Of a DNA stretch of 64,000 bases, positions 20,152 through 30,295 are shown in pieces. Every line of letters begins with the position of its first letter. Positions within the stretch are counted from its first letter, which is position 1. A model generated the notes under the pieces. That model did no database searches. It was given only the letters and a program-made list of their open reading frames with translations, and was not told the origin of the DNA. The DNA comes from Pyrenula massariospora (lineage: Eukaryota; Ascomycota; Eurotiomycetes; Pyrenulales; Pyrenulaceae): contig JAGFMI010000002.1 in the NCBI GenBank assembly GCA_021030905.1, positions 1,488,001-1,552,000 of the forward strand, given 5' to 3'. The position numbers and the translations under genes were made by a program.

Positions 20152-23100
20152 CATGCGTGTTTATGCAATATGTCTCGCTGATCTATTACGGTTCTATTAA
20201 TTTTAATCATCCTGTCCGTCAGGCGAAATTATATTTCATGCAACCTCGACAAAAAAATCTTCAACTGTAGGCAATAAAATGCCTCAATATACGCTTACAT
20301 TTGAGAATTGATTGTAGAAGGATCTGTTGCAAAGGAAACCGCCGAGCTGCTGTCCGAAGCAATCTTACAACCGATACATAGGTTGTAAGAGCGGTCAAGA
20401 GGAGGCAACATGGTGGACTGATATTTCAGACGAGGCTGAAGGAAGGTTGGCTGTCTGCGCTTCTTGTACGGGATTTAATATCGTGGGATTTCGCTGACTG
20501 AAATCCTTAAGGACACTTCACTGCACGGTAGCACACCACTATCGGCTCGCACGATGGTAGGAGGCAAGTTGCAGTCTTGGCAATACATGATACAGTAAAC
20601 CTCGATATGAGCACCTGCCCTTTTGCCCAAATTTCAAGTCCTCTTTCAGTCTCTAAATCTCCAGACCTTCACAGATCTTTTTCTATATCTAAGAGGTCTA
20701 AAAAGAGGCTGCTGATAGCAGATGGGGTTTTAATTAACCTGTGAAAGGAATACTCAATAGAACGTCCCTGATCCCTGCTTCGCGGCTTTACTGTATCTCC
20801 AGTCACGTCTTCACTCCATCGGATAGAGCCGAGTGACGCACTAGGATCTGTTATAGGTCTCCATGTGGAACCCAAGGATTTGGCATCATGCAGTGTGGCG
20901 TTGACTGTTAGCGGTAAGATGATGCGGCCCAGCCTTATGAGCATAAAGGGGGGGGACTTCAGGAGCTGAAGGCGGGTCTAGACCAATTGGTATGCACAGC
21001 TAGCTTGTGTGACCACCGGTTGGATAAGTCCCTAAGCTCTACTTCCGCGTCTCGATCTCAAGTATCGGTATCGGCTAAGCTACTGAGAATCTGATTTTCT
21101 TTTTTGACCCGGATACTGGCGGGTAGATGAAACAAACATGATCCGATTTACAAAGGTGTATGAGATCGGAAGGTATTTGCAGCAAAAAGCAAGGATAGAG
21201 ACGGCACGAGTGATGTGGCGCTCTCCCTGTACGCCGCCACCTGTGCTACCCCGGCCGTGCACAACCGATGTGCGCTTCATCAACCTCTCTTATCAGATTG
21301 CCGCGTGCTGATTAGGCGACGACTACGCCCGATGACATCATGACCTGTGTGTTGAACAGTGGTCTGGGGCCGTCCACGTTTCCCCAGAGAGACGTTGCGT
21401 CTAGGTTTGGCTTGCGTGTTGAAAGGTGTTGCTGAAATCTCTAGAAATCTATTGCCCAGGTCGTAATTTAGCGTTTCTTTGGTGATTCGTCGAAATAGCC
21501 TTCTACAGTGAACCTTACCAATTAATTATCTCGTCACAAGTATCCTTGTTATGGGCTGTACCTATATTGCTCAGGAGACCTCGATGGTAAGTCACCATCG
21601 AACCCAATTCAGGGCTGCTCTAATACCGTTTAGGTGTAGTACGGCTGCCGAAATCGGCCTCCCACATAAAAGCCAACAATAAAGACAACGAGGTCTACAA
21701 CAGTTTTGCACCTTGGCCTTCATCCTTGCTGACAAGCTGAATAAGCTTGTAAAGATGTCAAGATACCGATACTAAGCCTGTCATAATTGGCAAGCCTCCC
21801 TATAGCAAGGCCGTACAGAGTACGTCCTGTTTCTCATCTTAGTTTCTGAGCCAACTTGAGTGTCTTATTTATGCAGTAAATGCCTTCGTAGTAATTAAAA
21901 GGATGGAGGATATGCTTCAGCGCTTCCACAGTCGTCTTAGCCCATCCGGCTAGCTAACTTCCGGCTCCCTAAGTCCTGCCTTTACTATCAATTCGCAGGG
22001 TTACCACCTTAATACGCGTGAATGAAAAAAGGACTGAACGAGATAACAGGGAAGGGATAGCCGACACACTAATTGTCCATGCATCGCTTTAAAGACATAT
22101 ATCTTGTCTTCACAATGTATTACATCGGTCTTGCCTCTTTTCTGTTAAGAAGGGATACGTACCTAGACAAAGCACGTATTACCGCTGTTAGGAATCCTGA
22201 AATTGCAGCACAAGTTTGATCGAAAAGCGTTTTTTATTCCAGATTACGTACATTCAGACCGCCTCCCGATCTCGGACCCACCAGCCATCCACATTGACCG
22301 CGAGGCTGGCTTCTCTGCCCATCTCCAAATTGCCCCATACCCTTCACAAGACTTGCAAACCGTCAATTCTCTGGCTACGAAGACCTAGTAGAAGCTCGTG
22401 CCAACGTCGATATTATATATCGAGCATTCGACGCAAATATCCTTGATTTTTACCGTCGTAGTTTTACTATTTGTTGTTATCGTCACGATTTCCCAAGGTG
22501 GTAGCTGGAGGTCTGGGCCTTCAAGAAGGAGCTAGAGACTACTACAACGCGGTCCGTGTCCTCGAATGTCGGTCTGAAGGAGGACGGCCCTCCATTTTTT
22601 GGTATCATCCAGTAGCTGGGAGATCAGACTGTGTTGATGTCCGAAAGGATGTGGGAAGAGTGAATTGAGAGGCGAGAAGGTCCGGGAAGACCTACGGAGT
22701 GACAATCTCGGTACGCTCACGAATAGAGATGCATGGGTAAGAGAAGGGAAATTAGAAACGATTGGGAGGAAGATCCACATACATCATGCTTCTCTTCCTT
22801 GTGATACAGGCTTCAAGAGACTATTGATCAACAGGCAGTTCACCATGAGGGAGACATCGGAAGGATCATCGCCGTGGCAATATCAGTTGGTATTGTAGCC
22901 TTATTAATTGCGCCATGACTCCACCAGTAGTCCCTAATAGTCCCGAAAAAGGCCCCTGACCGAGTCACACGCCGTCTTGAAGGAACGCGGCTGCGAAAAC
23001 TATGGCTCGAAGGGCCCATCTCAAAATAATTAAATAGCGAGAATAAAAACCGACTACTTTGTGCACGTGAAGAGGGATCTCTAGAGCTGCGATCGATGAG

Positions 23101-24027
23101 ACACAGGAGACCAGGACCTGGATAGACAATGGTCATCTCGAAGGCCATTAATATTGGCTTTGCCACTTGCGCACTCTAAGCCTCGTCACCTAGTCATCGG
23201 AGCCGTAGGTGAGTTATCGGACCACAATATGTGGCTAAATCGCACGCTGTAGAGATGACATAGAGAAGGAGACGACAGTCAAGCCTCCAGACTTTACACT
23301 CAAGAACAAGAGCAGACGACAATAGTGGTGACTTCCAAGGGAAAAATGGACGTGCATAGTGGCTTTACCGAAAGGTGTGGCTGAACCGCAGAAAAGCCAA
23401 CTAGCCTCTACGCGGCTGGGGAAGGTTTCAGCTGTACACACGGAATAAGATATTCGTGATAAAAGAATTCTGCAGTTGCAAAGCTCCTCATGATATAGCA
23501 TTTTGTCTGCATTATCGACAGGCTGGTTGGCTTACGAAGGCGACATACATGTCTCTTATTTTTTGATGGACCAGGGGCAATAGGACAGCGGGCTCGCCGT
23601 CAAATGAGGCCAATTGCCACTACAACCTGAGGGAGATCGCGCATCGTAGTCAAGTAGAGTTTTGATTCACGCTGAATCTCTATTGATATGATTTCATGAT
23701 TGGCGAGGCTGTTATGACTGCCGTCGCTTAGGATGGACATTCTCAGTCACCTTGCGACTTGGTAAATAAGTTACAATTGGTCAAGACGGTTGTAGGTCGA
23801 TATTTTTTGTGGATGAAACCTCGGAAAATCGATACTGCTCAAGGAAAATGCTCTTGCAGTCACTGGGAGAAAAGGTGCGTGAAAGCGAGGTTCGAGGGAG
23901 TGTTTATCACAAAGTGCGCGCTTGTCGCCAGCGTTGGCTTGGCGTCCTCAGAGTCACATCAACTCCGCCATCCAAGCCGCACCGATCATTCTCTGCAACG
24001 CATTCGACGTCCAGCCTCACCGCTGCC
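20152..24027. other. Long gene-free stretch with two hairpins
   Basis: Nearly 3.9 kb in which no frame has recognisable motifs or plausible exon joins. Two perfect stem-loops stand out: 20363-20390 (TCTTACAACC, 8-nt loop, GGTTGTAAGA) and 21581-21601 (TCGATGGT, 5-nt loop, ACCATCGA). The final part must include the promoter and leader of BRF1. Base composition is ordinary, unlike the left island. Confidence 0.45.
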
Positions 24028-26616
24028 ATGGCGTTGCCAGCGCCGAGATCTAAGAGCGCTTTAGCGCCTCGAAAAAATCTCCAGAGAAAGAACCTGCGGA
24101 CAGCGCAGACACCTGCCGAAACCCCGGTTCCCGAATCCAACAACAGTGCACCGCCATCCCGGCCACTCTCCAAGCAAGCTGTGTGCTCCAGCGGCTGTGC
24201 AAGACCCGAGATCATTCGAGATGACGCAGGAAACCTTGTTTGCAGTACTTGTGGCGCCCAAGTGGAAGAAAGCCAGCTCGTGAACGATGTGGGATTCACA
24301 GAAACATCTACGGGCGCTGCCGTTGCAACTGGAACGAGGATATCACAATATGCGACCCATGCGAGGAGTACTTATGACAAGAGAGGGTTCAGGAGAGGTG
24401 AAGAGCCCATCAGTAGCTCTGAGCAGACAACGCTACGGGCGACCAGTGAAATAAAGAACCTGGCAAGGTCCTTAAATGTGATTTCAAGAGTTTCAGACCA
24501 AGCTACACAATTGTTCCGGTTATGCGGCCCGAATGGGTTTGTCCAAGGTCGCAGCGTCAAACAGGTGTCCGTCATCTGTCTCTACATCGCCTGCCGCATG
24601 AACCCAGCGGAAAATACTGTAATGCTTATTGACTTGGCAGAGAAATCGCATATTAATGTGTTTACACTGGGCCAACTCTATAGCAAAATAGTGCGCGCCC
24701 TACGATTGGACCAGAACATTATCGAGCAGAATAATGGAGAAAAGATCTACGTCCCCCTTGTTGCCCCGGAGAGCCTGATCCAGCGCTTCGCTGCACAAAT
24801 GGAGTTTGGCTCCAAGAGACAGCTCGTTATTAGAGATGCCATCAAAGTCCTTAGACGGATGCAACGTGATTGGATGACTCACGGGCGACGATGGGCAGGC
24901 GTTTGCGGTGCTGCATTGATTGTTGCATCTAGGATGAACAACTTCCGTCGCACGGTCCGCGAGGTTGTGTATGTGGTGAAAGTCTGCGAGGTTACTGTGA
25001 ATAAGCGTTTGGAGGAATTCCAGGTTACCGATGACGGGAGACTAACCGTTGATGAATTCCGTGGTCTGGATTTAGCGCAGACAGAGGCAGACATCGATGC
25101 AGGTCGAGGTGGTCGAAACCCACCGGCTTTTGGTAGGTCTCGAGAGCCTAAGAAGAAGAGAGGCAGAAAGCGTAGACAAGGTGACGCGGATACCGCGGCG
25201 GAACTTGAGGGCGAAGACTCGGATGTCGCTACTGAGCTGGATCCAACATCTACGAAGCGGAGACGGGTCGACAAGGATGGGTTTGCAATTCCTGACATGC
25301 CAAGAAACAACGTCGATCGAGCCGACGGCATAGAATCATCAGATCTCACCTCGACCACGACCAGTACGACTGTCGGGACTAGCTCTAGTGCATCAGTTAC
25401 TTCAGCCAAGAGAGGACGTGGTCGACCAAAAGGTTCGAAAAACAAGCCTACGATGACCCCAACGGAGGAGGATCTTACATATGAGGAAAATCTTGAATCC
25501 AGCATGCGTAGTGTGCTAGAGAATTTCCCCGAAGAAGGCTCGACGCCGGTCACAGCATCTCTAGGCGAAGCTGCGCAAGACTCCTCGGAGCAATCTCGCC
25601 GCTCATGGCCTAATCCGGCCGATATTCCCATGGGGCCTATCATTGATGAGCGCGAATTTGAAGACGATCCAGAAGTGATCAACTGTGTACTGACTACTCA
25701 AGAAGAACTCGATCAGCGGGAAATTATGTGGCTCAAGGACAATGAGGAATGGCTCATTAAACAGGCACAACGGGAGATCGCGCGAAAGAAGGCGGAGGCG
25801 GAGGGGAAACCGTTCGGGCGGGGAGCCAGTGGCAAGAAGAGACGACGGCGCGGAGATGTCAGCTATTTGGACGAAACAGCTGATAGCCGGCGCCCGAGAG
25901 ACGGGGAAACACCCGAAGAGGCTCACAGGCGGGCAGCTTCTGAGAGTGTGAGATCTATGCTCAAGAATCGAGGGTACTTATCTAAGAAATTACAACTCGA
26001 AGTCGTCGATAAATTGTTGGGACCCGTTGGGACACCTGAGAACACCGACAGCTCGAGCGCCGCAACTCGGAGTCGGAGTGCCAGTGTCACATCTACTCGA
26101 AACCAAAGCACGACACCAGCTACGCCCTCGGCTGGCAGGGTTGATGCGAGACCAAGTCCCACCCCGTCAAGGGGATCCACACCCGGACGCTTGCAGGTCC
26201 CGGCGGGACGGTTAAGGAAAATGGGCCAACCCCTGACGGGTGCATCCCTCCGGGCTCTCAGTGTGACACCACAACCTTCACCACGTCGTTCATTGCCTCC
26301 CCGCAGCTCTGCATCGCCTGCGCCGCTAATCTTGAATAGACAAGCCGCAAATAGGCAAGTGAGAACGCAGGAGCAAGTTCGAGGTCAGACAGGGATACCA
26401 GCTGATGACGAAGAGGTTGTTGGAACGATCAGTCGTGACGCTGCTCCTTCGCCTGCTCGCTCGGGCAGCATACACGGTGAGGAAGAAGACGAAGACATTG
26501 ATGTCGACCTTGACGAGGACATGGACGAAGAGCCTGATGATGACGATGATAGGACGATCAATGCACTTCTTACAGGTGAAGTACTTGGGGGAGAAGAAAT
26601 TGGAAGTATCGAGTAA
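24028..26616 (+). CDS. BRF1: TFIIIB subunit BRF1 (TFIIB-related factor)
   Basis: Intronless, 862 aa from the ATG in GCCATGG context at 24028; the frame is open further upstream (to 23809) but that stretch is not family-like. Residues about 52-78 are a TFIIB zinc ribbon (VCSSGC ... VCSTCGA). Two cyclin-fold repeats follow at about 134-220 (SLNVISRVSDQA, CLYIACR) and 245-335 (RRWAGVCGAALIVASR). A Brf1-specific block near 538-592 (DDPEVINCVLTTQEE, IMWLKDNEEWL) is the TBP-binding homology region. The tail ends in a long acidic run (about 815-845). BRF1 binds TBP and TFIIIC to recruit RNA polymerase III to tRNA and 5S genes. Basic linkers (KKKRGRKRR, KRGRGRPKGSK) are likely nuclear signals. Confidence 0.95.
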   Translation: MALPAPRSKSALAPRKNLQRKNLRTAQTPAETPVPESNNSAPPSRPLSKQAVCSSGCARPEIIRDDAGNLVCSTCGAQVEESQLVNDVGFTETSTGAAVATGTRISQYATHARSTYDKRGFRRGEEPISSSEQTTLRATSEIKNLARSLNVISRVSDQATQLFRLCGPNGFVQGRSVKQVSVICLYIACRMNPAENTVMLIDLAEKSHINVFTLGQLYSKIVRALRLDQNIIEQNNGEKIYVPLVAPESLIQRFAAQMEFGSKRQLVIRDAIKVLRRMQRDWMTHGRRWAGVCGAALIVASRMNNFRRTVREVVYVVKVCEVTVNKRLEEFQVTDDGRLTVDEFRGLDLAQTEADIDAGRGGRNPPAFGRSREPKKKRGRKRRQGDADTAAELEGEDSDVATELDPTSTKRRRVDKDGFAIPDMPRNNVDRADGIESSDLTSTTTSTTVGTSSSASVTSAKRGRGRPKGSKNKPTMTPTEEDLTYEENLESSMRSVLENFPEEGSTPVTASLGEAAQDSSEQSRRSWPNPADIPMGPIIDEREFEDDPEVINCVLTTQEELDQREIMWLKDNEEWLIKQAQREIARKKAEAEGKPFGRGASGKKRRRRGDVSYLDETADSRRPRDGETPEEAHRRAASESVRSMLKNRGYLSKKLQLEVVDKLLGPVGTPENTDSSSAATRSRSASVTSTRNQSTTPATPSAGRVDARPSPTPSRGSTPGRLQVPAGRLRKMGQPLTGASLRALSVTPQPSPRRSLPPRSSASPAPLILNRQAANRQVRTQEQVRGQTGIPADDEEVVGTISRDAAPSPARSGSIHGEEEDEDIDVDLDEDMDEEPDDDDDRTINALLTGEVLGGEEIGSIE

Positions 26617-27513
26617 GGTTTAATGCTTGAGATATCTGGTCTGGAATTTTGTCATAGCATGCATCTGGTTTATGGCGCTTGGATATATGATACCCGTGCA
26701 AAGACACATGGGCATTTTCCGGCGTTAGGGCTCATCGCGAAGGCGCTCAACGATCCCTTAGGAAATGCATTGTTACCTTCTGGAGGCTCTGATCACGTTC
26801 CTAGCATTGTTTGCAGCAATTACGCAGTACATCTTCTTTCGCGAGGAGAATAATCAAAGACTTTCTTAGCCTCGATCGAATTTTGTATCATATTTGCTTG
26901 TGTTCAAAGCGCCAACCCGCGGGATAATTACCGCCATAAACGCGTATGAAGTTTACGCTGGCATCGTCCGATTTTAACGTAGATGGCGTGCAAAATAAAA
27001 TTTCATTCTCTTCGTCGGGTCTCACTGCGGCAATAGGCGAGGAGTACTGACAAAGGAGAGCGTTATGCATATTTTGAGACATCAATCTGGGTGATGAGCA
27101 CATCTTTTCTTGTCCGTTGGGAAAATAGGGTGGCTGGGAAACACGCGCAGGTCACCCTGTGAGCGTCTTGTCTTCTGGGGCTGGGAGCCTGACGTGGTTG
27201 ATCAACTGGAGCACACCTTATGACAGACTGCATTCGAGGTCCACGTCGATTAAAGACACAAAGACCGCGTTGGCTGGAGGTCGACGAGATTCTATCCATG
27301 GCGATCCGTAGGGATGTGGCTGGAACATATCTACCAATCAACGGTCTCACGTGATCAATTTTCAATGGCGATTTTCTAACCTTGCCGATGCGTAGTTGGG
27401 ACGTTAGAAACTGCGCCTCGAAGAGCGAACCCCTTCGCAACAACCACTTCAGTCTCGAGTCACTGGCAGTCGGATGGGCTTGGTGAAAGCTCACGACGCA
27501 AGAGCCAGGGAGC
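26617..27513. other. Intergenic between BRF1 and PHD-protein gene
   Basis: 3' end of BRF1 and promoter of the next gene on the same strand. The minus frame at 27063-27515 overlaps the next start codon and has no family features. No RNA gene seen. Confidence 0.4.
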
Positions 27514-29751
27514 ATGTCGGCGCAGACCGTTCCAGCTCCGTCCGGAGATTCTTCGCTTTCAACCCAGCCGAGTAACCCTATTCACCACGACCGCAATGCA
27601 ATGGGGAGCAACAATTCAAAGGGACAATCGGCAACTGTAATCGACGCTGTCAATTCCTCTGTTCAAAACAAGTCGCAGCCCCACTATTCAGCACACGATG
27701 CAACCGCTCTCACGAGAACAGATCATGATATTCCTGATCTAACACCTGGCACTGCCGAGGTTTTAGCAAGAGTCAACGGCGCACTACTCGAGTCTGACAT
27801 GTCTAGAGAATCATCAGCTCCCATGTCTATGAGTCCAAGCGTCTCTCCGCCTCAAACTGCCACTGATGCTCCTAGTAGTACAATGGCTAATCCTTTCGAC
27901 CGGCCCAGGTTCGATAGGGCAGCGTTGACAAATGCTTTCGCACATGCGCTCAGCTCAAAATCTCGCACAGCCACTCCTCTAAGAAACCAGTCCCCTCCAA
28001 AGTCGACTGTTTCTCACGCTCCAAGTTCGCCGAAGCAGTCCCCTCCATCGAAAGACTCTATCGAGGTGGTGCCGAATCCTTCCAAGCGCCTGAGACTCAC
28101 TCAACCAGCTCCACCGGCGGCAGAAATTGACGATGCTTTCAGCAATGAGCGACAAGACAGTACCATCACCGGCAATGCACCGTCTATTAATGCAAGTGAG
28201 CAGGCTCAGGCACCAAATGGAACTTATGGTTTCGCCGCCGAAACACCTGTTCGAACTTCGGGTAAAGGTCTTGGCAGAGGCCGCCCCGGCATTAAGCGCG
28301 GTCCACGAAAACCCAAAGTCATCACAGACGCATCAAGTCAACCTGCTCGGCCTCAACCAATCTCAACGCCACAAAGCACACCCTTGACGCCACAGAAAAC
28401 AACCTCGAAGCCGGTCCAGACTTCTGGTAAAGGACTTGGCCGAGGACGTCCAGGCATCAAGCGTGGGCCTCGTAAATCAACCTTGCTCAAACAGCAGCTT
28501 CAACAGCAACTGAAACGAAAGCGTGAAGAATCTGATGATGATCAGCCTGAAGCGGACAAGCCTTCGGATTCTGATGAATCTGCTTCCGAAAGTGAACTCT
28601 ACACGCCGCAAGCAACCCAAACCAAATCGGGCCGGCAGGTCAATCGTCCATCTGCCTTCATTCCTCCTAAGAGCCCGGCTAGTTCCAACAAAAAGGTTCG
28701 GATCGAAGAAGCTGTAGATTCCGCTACCCCGATCCGAAAACCTAAACAGTACCGCAAGGGAGAAGAACAGAGGGCGAAATGTGAGAACTGCGACAGGCGC
28801 CGAGACGATCGTACCAATCCTATCGTCTTCTGTGACGGATGCAATCTTGTCTGGCACCAGAAGTGTCACAAGCCACGCATTCCCGACTCTGTCATTCTTG
28901 ATAAAGACGCCAAATGGTTCTGCAGCACATGCAGTGACCCTAACACCAAACTCGTCGGATCTATCAAGACTAAGGGTGGTCGGCAAGGGATGAAAAAGCT
29001 GCCTCCTGTTCAAGGTCCTGATGCAGTTTCAAACATGCCTACTCCTATTCCTGCTCCTGCTTATGTTCCCACGCCTGCCTCTGCTCCGACTTCCGCTCCA
29101 TCTTCTGCTGCCCTGGCACCTACTGCTATTCCTCCACCGTCAGTGCCCGCGCCCGCTTCTGCGTCCGCGTCCGTGCCTGCACCACCTCTGACAGACCGCA
29201 CCGCCTATTGCAGCCATCCTGAATGGTCCATGCGCAAGCGTAAAGAATACTTCGCCAACCTCCCGCACGAACACCTCATCGAGCTCCTCCTCCACGCCAC
29301 GCGGGTCAATCCAATGCTCTCACTCTACCGTATCGACCAATCACCGCCTGCGACGACGACCACTGCTACATCATCCGAGACCATCTCCCAGCGCAACCTT
29401 CCGCCGAAGCCAGTGACCTTGCCTGCTTCCACCCCATCTTCATCTGCCCCTGCCCCTCCCAACATTTCCACAAACACCACGCCACTGTCGAACACAATGA
29501 CCACTCCGCAAAAAACCTCCCTACCTGGCAGCAACATCAAGTTTATTCCTAATGTGTCCGGGTTGGGTGGCGACGCATCGGACGAAGGAGAAGACGACGA
29601 CGCAGACGAATTAAAGGCGCTGTATCCGAACCCGGGGGATGGCGTGAGATTGCCGCCCGAGAGCGAGGATATGGCGATGCTGCTTGAAGGGCCGCAGAGC
29701 CGGACGTTCAGTCATCGCATCTGGAGTCGGGAGGGAGCGACGGCGGCTTGA
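27514..29751 (+). CDS. PHD-finger protein with duplicated AT-hook-like motif
   Basis: Intronless, 745 aa. The N-terminal half is low-complexity Ser/Pro/Thr. A motif SGKGLGRGRPGIKRGPRK occurs twice, near residues 247 and 302, each with an AT-hook GRP core in basic surroundings. A PHD finger lies at about 421-472: CENC, CDGC, WHQKCH, FCSTC, the C4HC3 zinc pattern used to read histone H3 tails. After a Pro/Ala-rich linker with many PAP/SAP units, a conserved-looking segment (about 562-605) starts CSHPEWSMRKRKEYFANLP. A basic run (KRKREESDDDQPE) lies between. Likely a nuclear chromatin reader; the complex cannot be named from the sequence. Confidence 0.88.
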   Translation: MSAQTVPAPSGDSSLSTQPSNPIHHDRNAMGSNNSKGQSATVIDAVNSSVQNKSQPHYSAHDATALTRTDHDIPDLTPGTAEVLARVNGALLESDMSRESSAPMSMSPSVSPPQTATDAPSSTMANPFDRPRFDRAALTNAFAHALSSKSRTATPLRNQSPPKSTVSHAPSSPKQSPPSKDSIEVVPNPSKRLRLTQPAPPAAEIDDAFSNERQDSTITGNAPSINASEQAQAPNGTYGFAAETPVRTSGKGLGRGRPGIKRGPRKPKVITDASSQPARPQPISTPQSTPLTPQKTTSKPVQTSGKGLGRGRPGIKRGPRKSTLLKQQLQQQLKRKREESDDDQPEADKPSDSDESASESELYTPQATQTKSGRQVNRPSAFIPPKSPASSNKKVRIEEAVDSATPIRKPKQYRKGEEQRAKCENCDRRRDDRTNPIVFCDGCNLVWHQKCHKPRIPDSVILDKDAKWFCSTCSDPNTKLVGSIKTKGGRQGMKKLPPVQGPDAVSNMPTPIPAPAYVPTPASAPTSAPSSAALAPTAIPPPSVPAPASASASVPAPPLTDRTAYCSHPEWSMRKRKEYFANLPHEHLIELLLHATRVNPMLSLYRIDQSPPATTTTATSSETISQRNLPPKPVTLPASTPSSSAPAPPNISTNTTPLSNTMTTPQKTSLPGSNIKFIPNVSGLGGDASDEGEDDDADELKALYPNPGDGVRLPPESEDMAMLLEGPQSRTFSHRIWSREGATAA

Positions 29752-30295
29752 GAGAGAGAGAGGAACCTCATAGTCCATGCCGTGGAATTGGCAGACTGGG
29801 AAACTAAATTTGTGGAGCGATGCTAAGCTCCCGGCAAGGAGAACGAGCCTGACCTCTGTTTATACAACCTTGCGCTGAACTATTTTCTATGATGAGCTTT
29901 CTTTTATATTCTTTAGTACTGGTATTATGACAGCATGTTGTTTCCGTTTCGTGTTTTTAGCTGTGGAATGGCGCGCCTGGAGCGACCGCCAGAATGGCGT
30001 TCGGAAAGGGTAAAAGGCGCATGTAGCTGGCAAAGACTAGCACGTAATTATACGAACGTCTTCTTAAGCTATTTTGCTGCAGTTTCGTTCTACCTTGGCG
30101 AGCACAATACAATGATGAAAATTTTCCGAAAATCTAAGGGTTCCATTTGCGCTCTACGGAGAATGTTCAATTTCTTCGTTATCTACTCGTAGACACTAGA
30201 CGAAGACCGCAGTGGAGAAGGCTTCTGTCGACCTCGTGAGCCTAATTTAACGGACCTCTGCCTATCTGCTCGCCATCTGACCAAAGGAAAATCAA
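29752..30295. other. Intergenic, convergent 3' ends
   Basis: Lies between the stop codons of the PHD gene (+) and trimethyllysine dioxygenase (-). It starts with a short GA repeat (GAGAGAGAGAG at 29751-29761). No gene is supported. Confidence 0.4.

Noticed and set aside
23809-24027. Upstream extension of BRF1 to 23809
   Set aside because: The added 73 residues are not family-like, and the ATG at 24028 has a good context (GCCATGG) and a suitable N-terminus.
24879-25682. 267-codon minus-strand frame under BRF1
   Set aside because: Ser/Val/Arg-rich complement of the BRF1 linker; a shadow.
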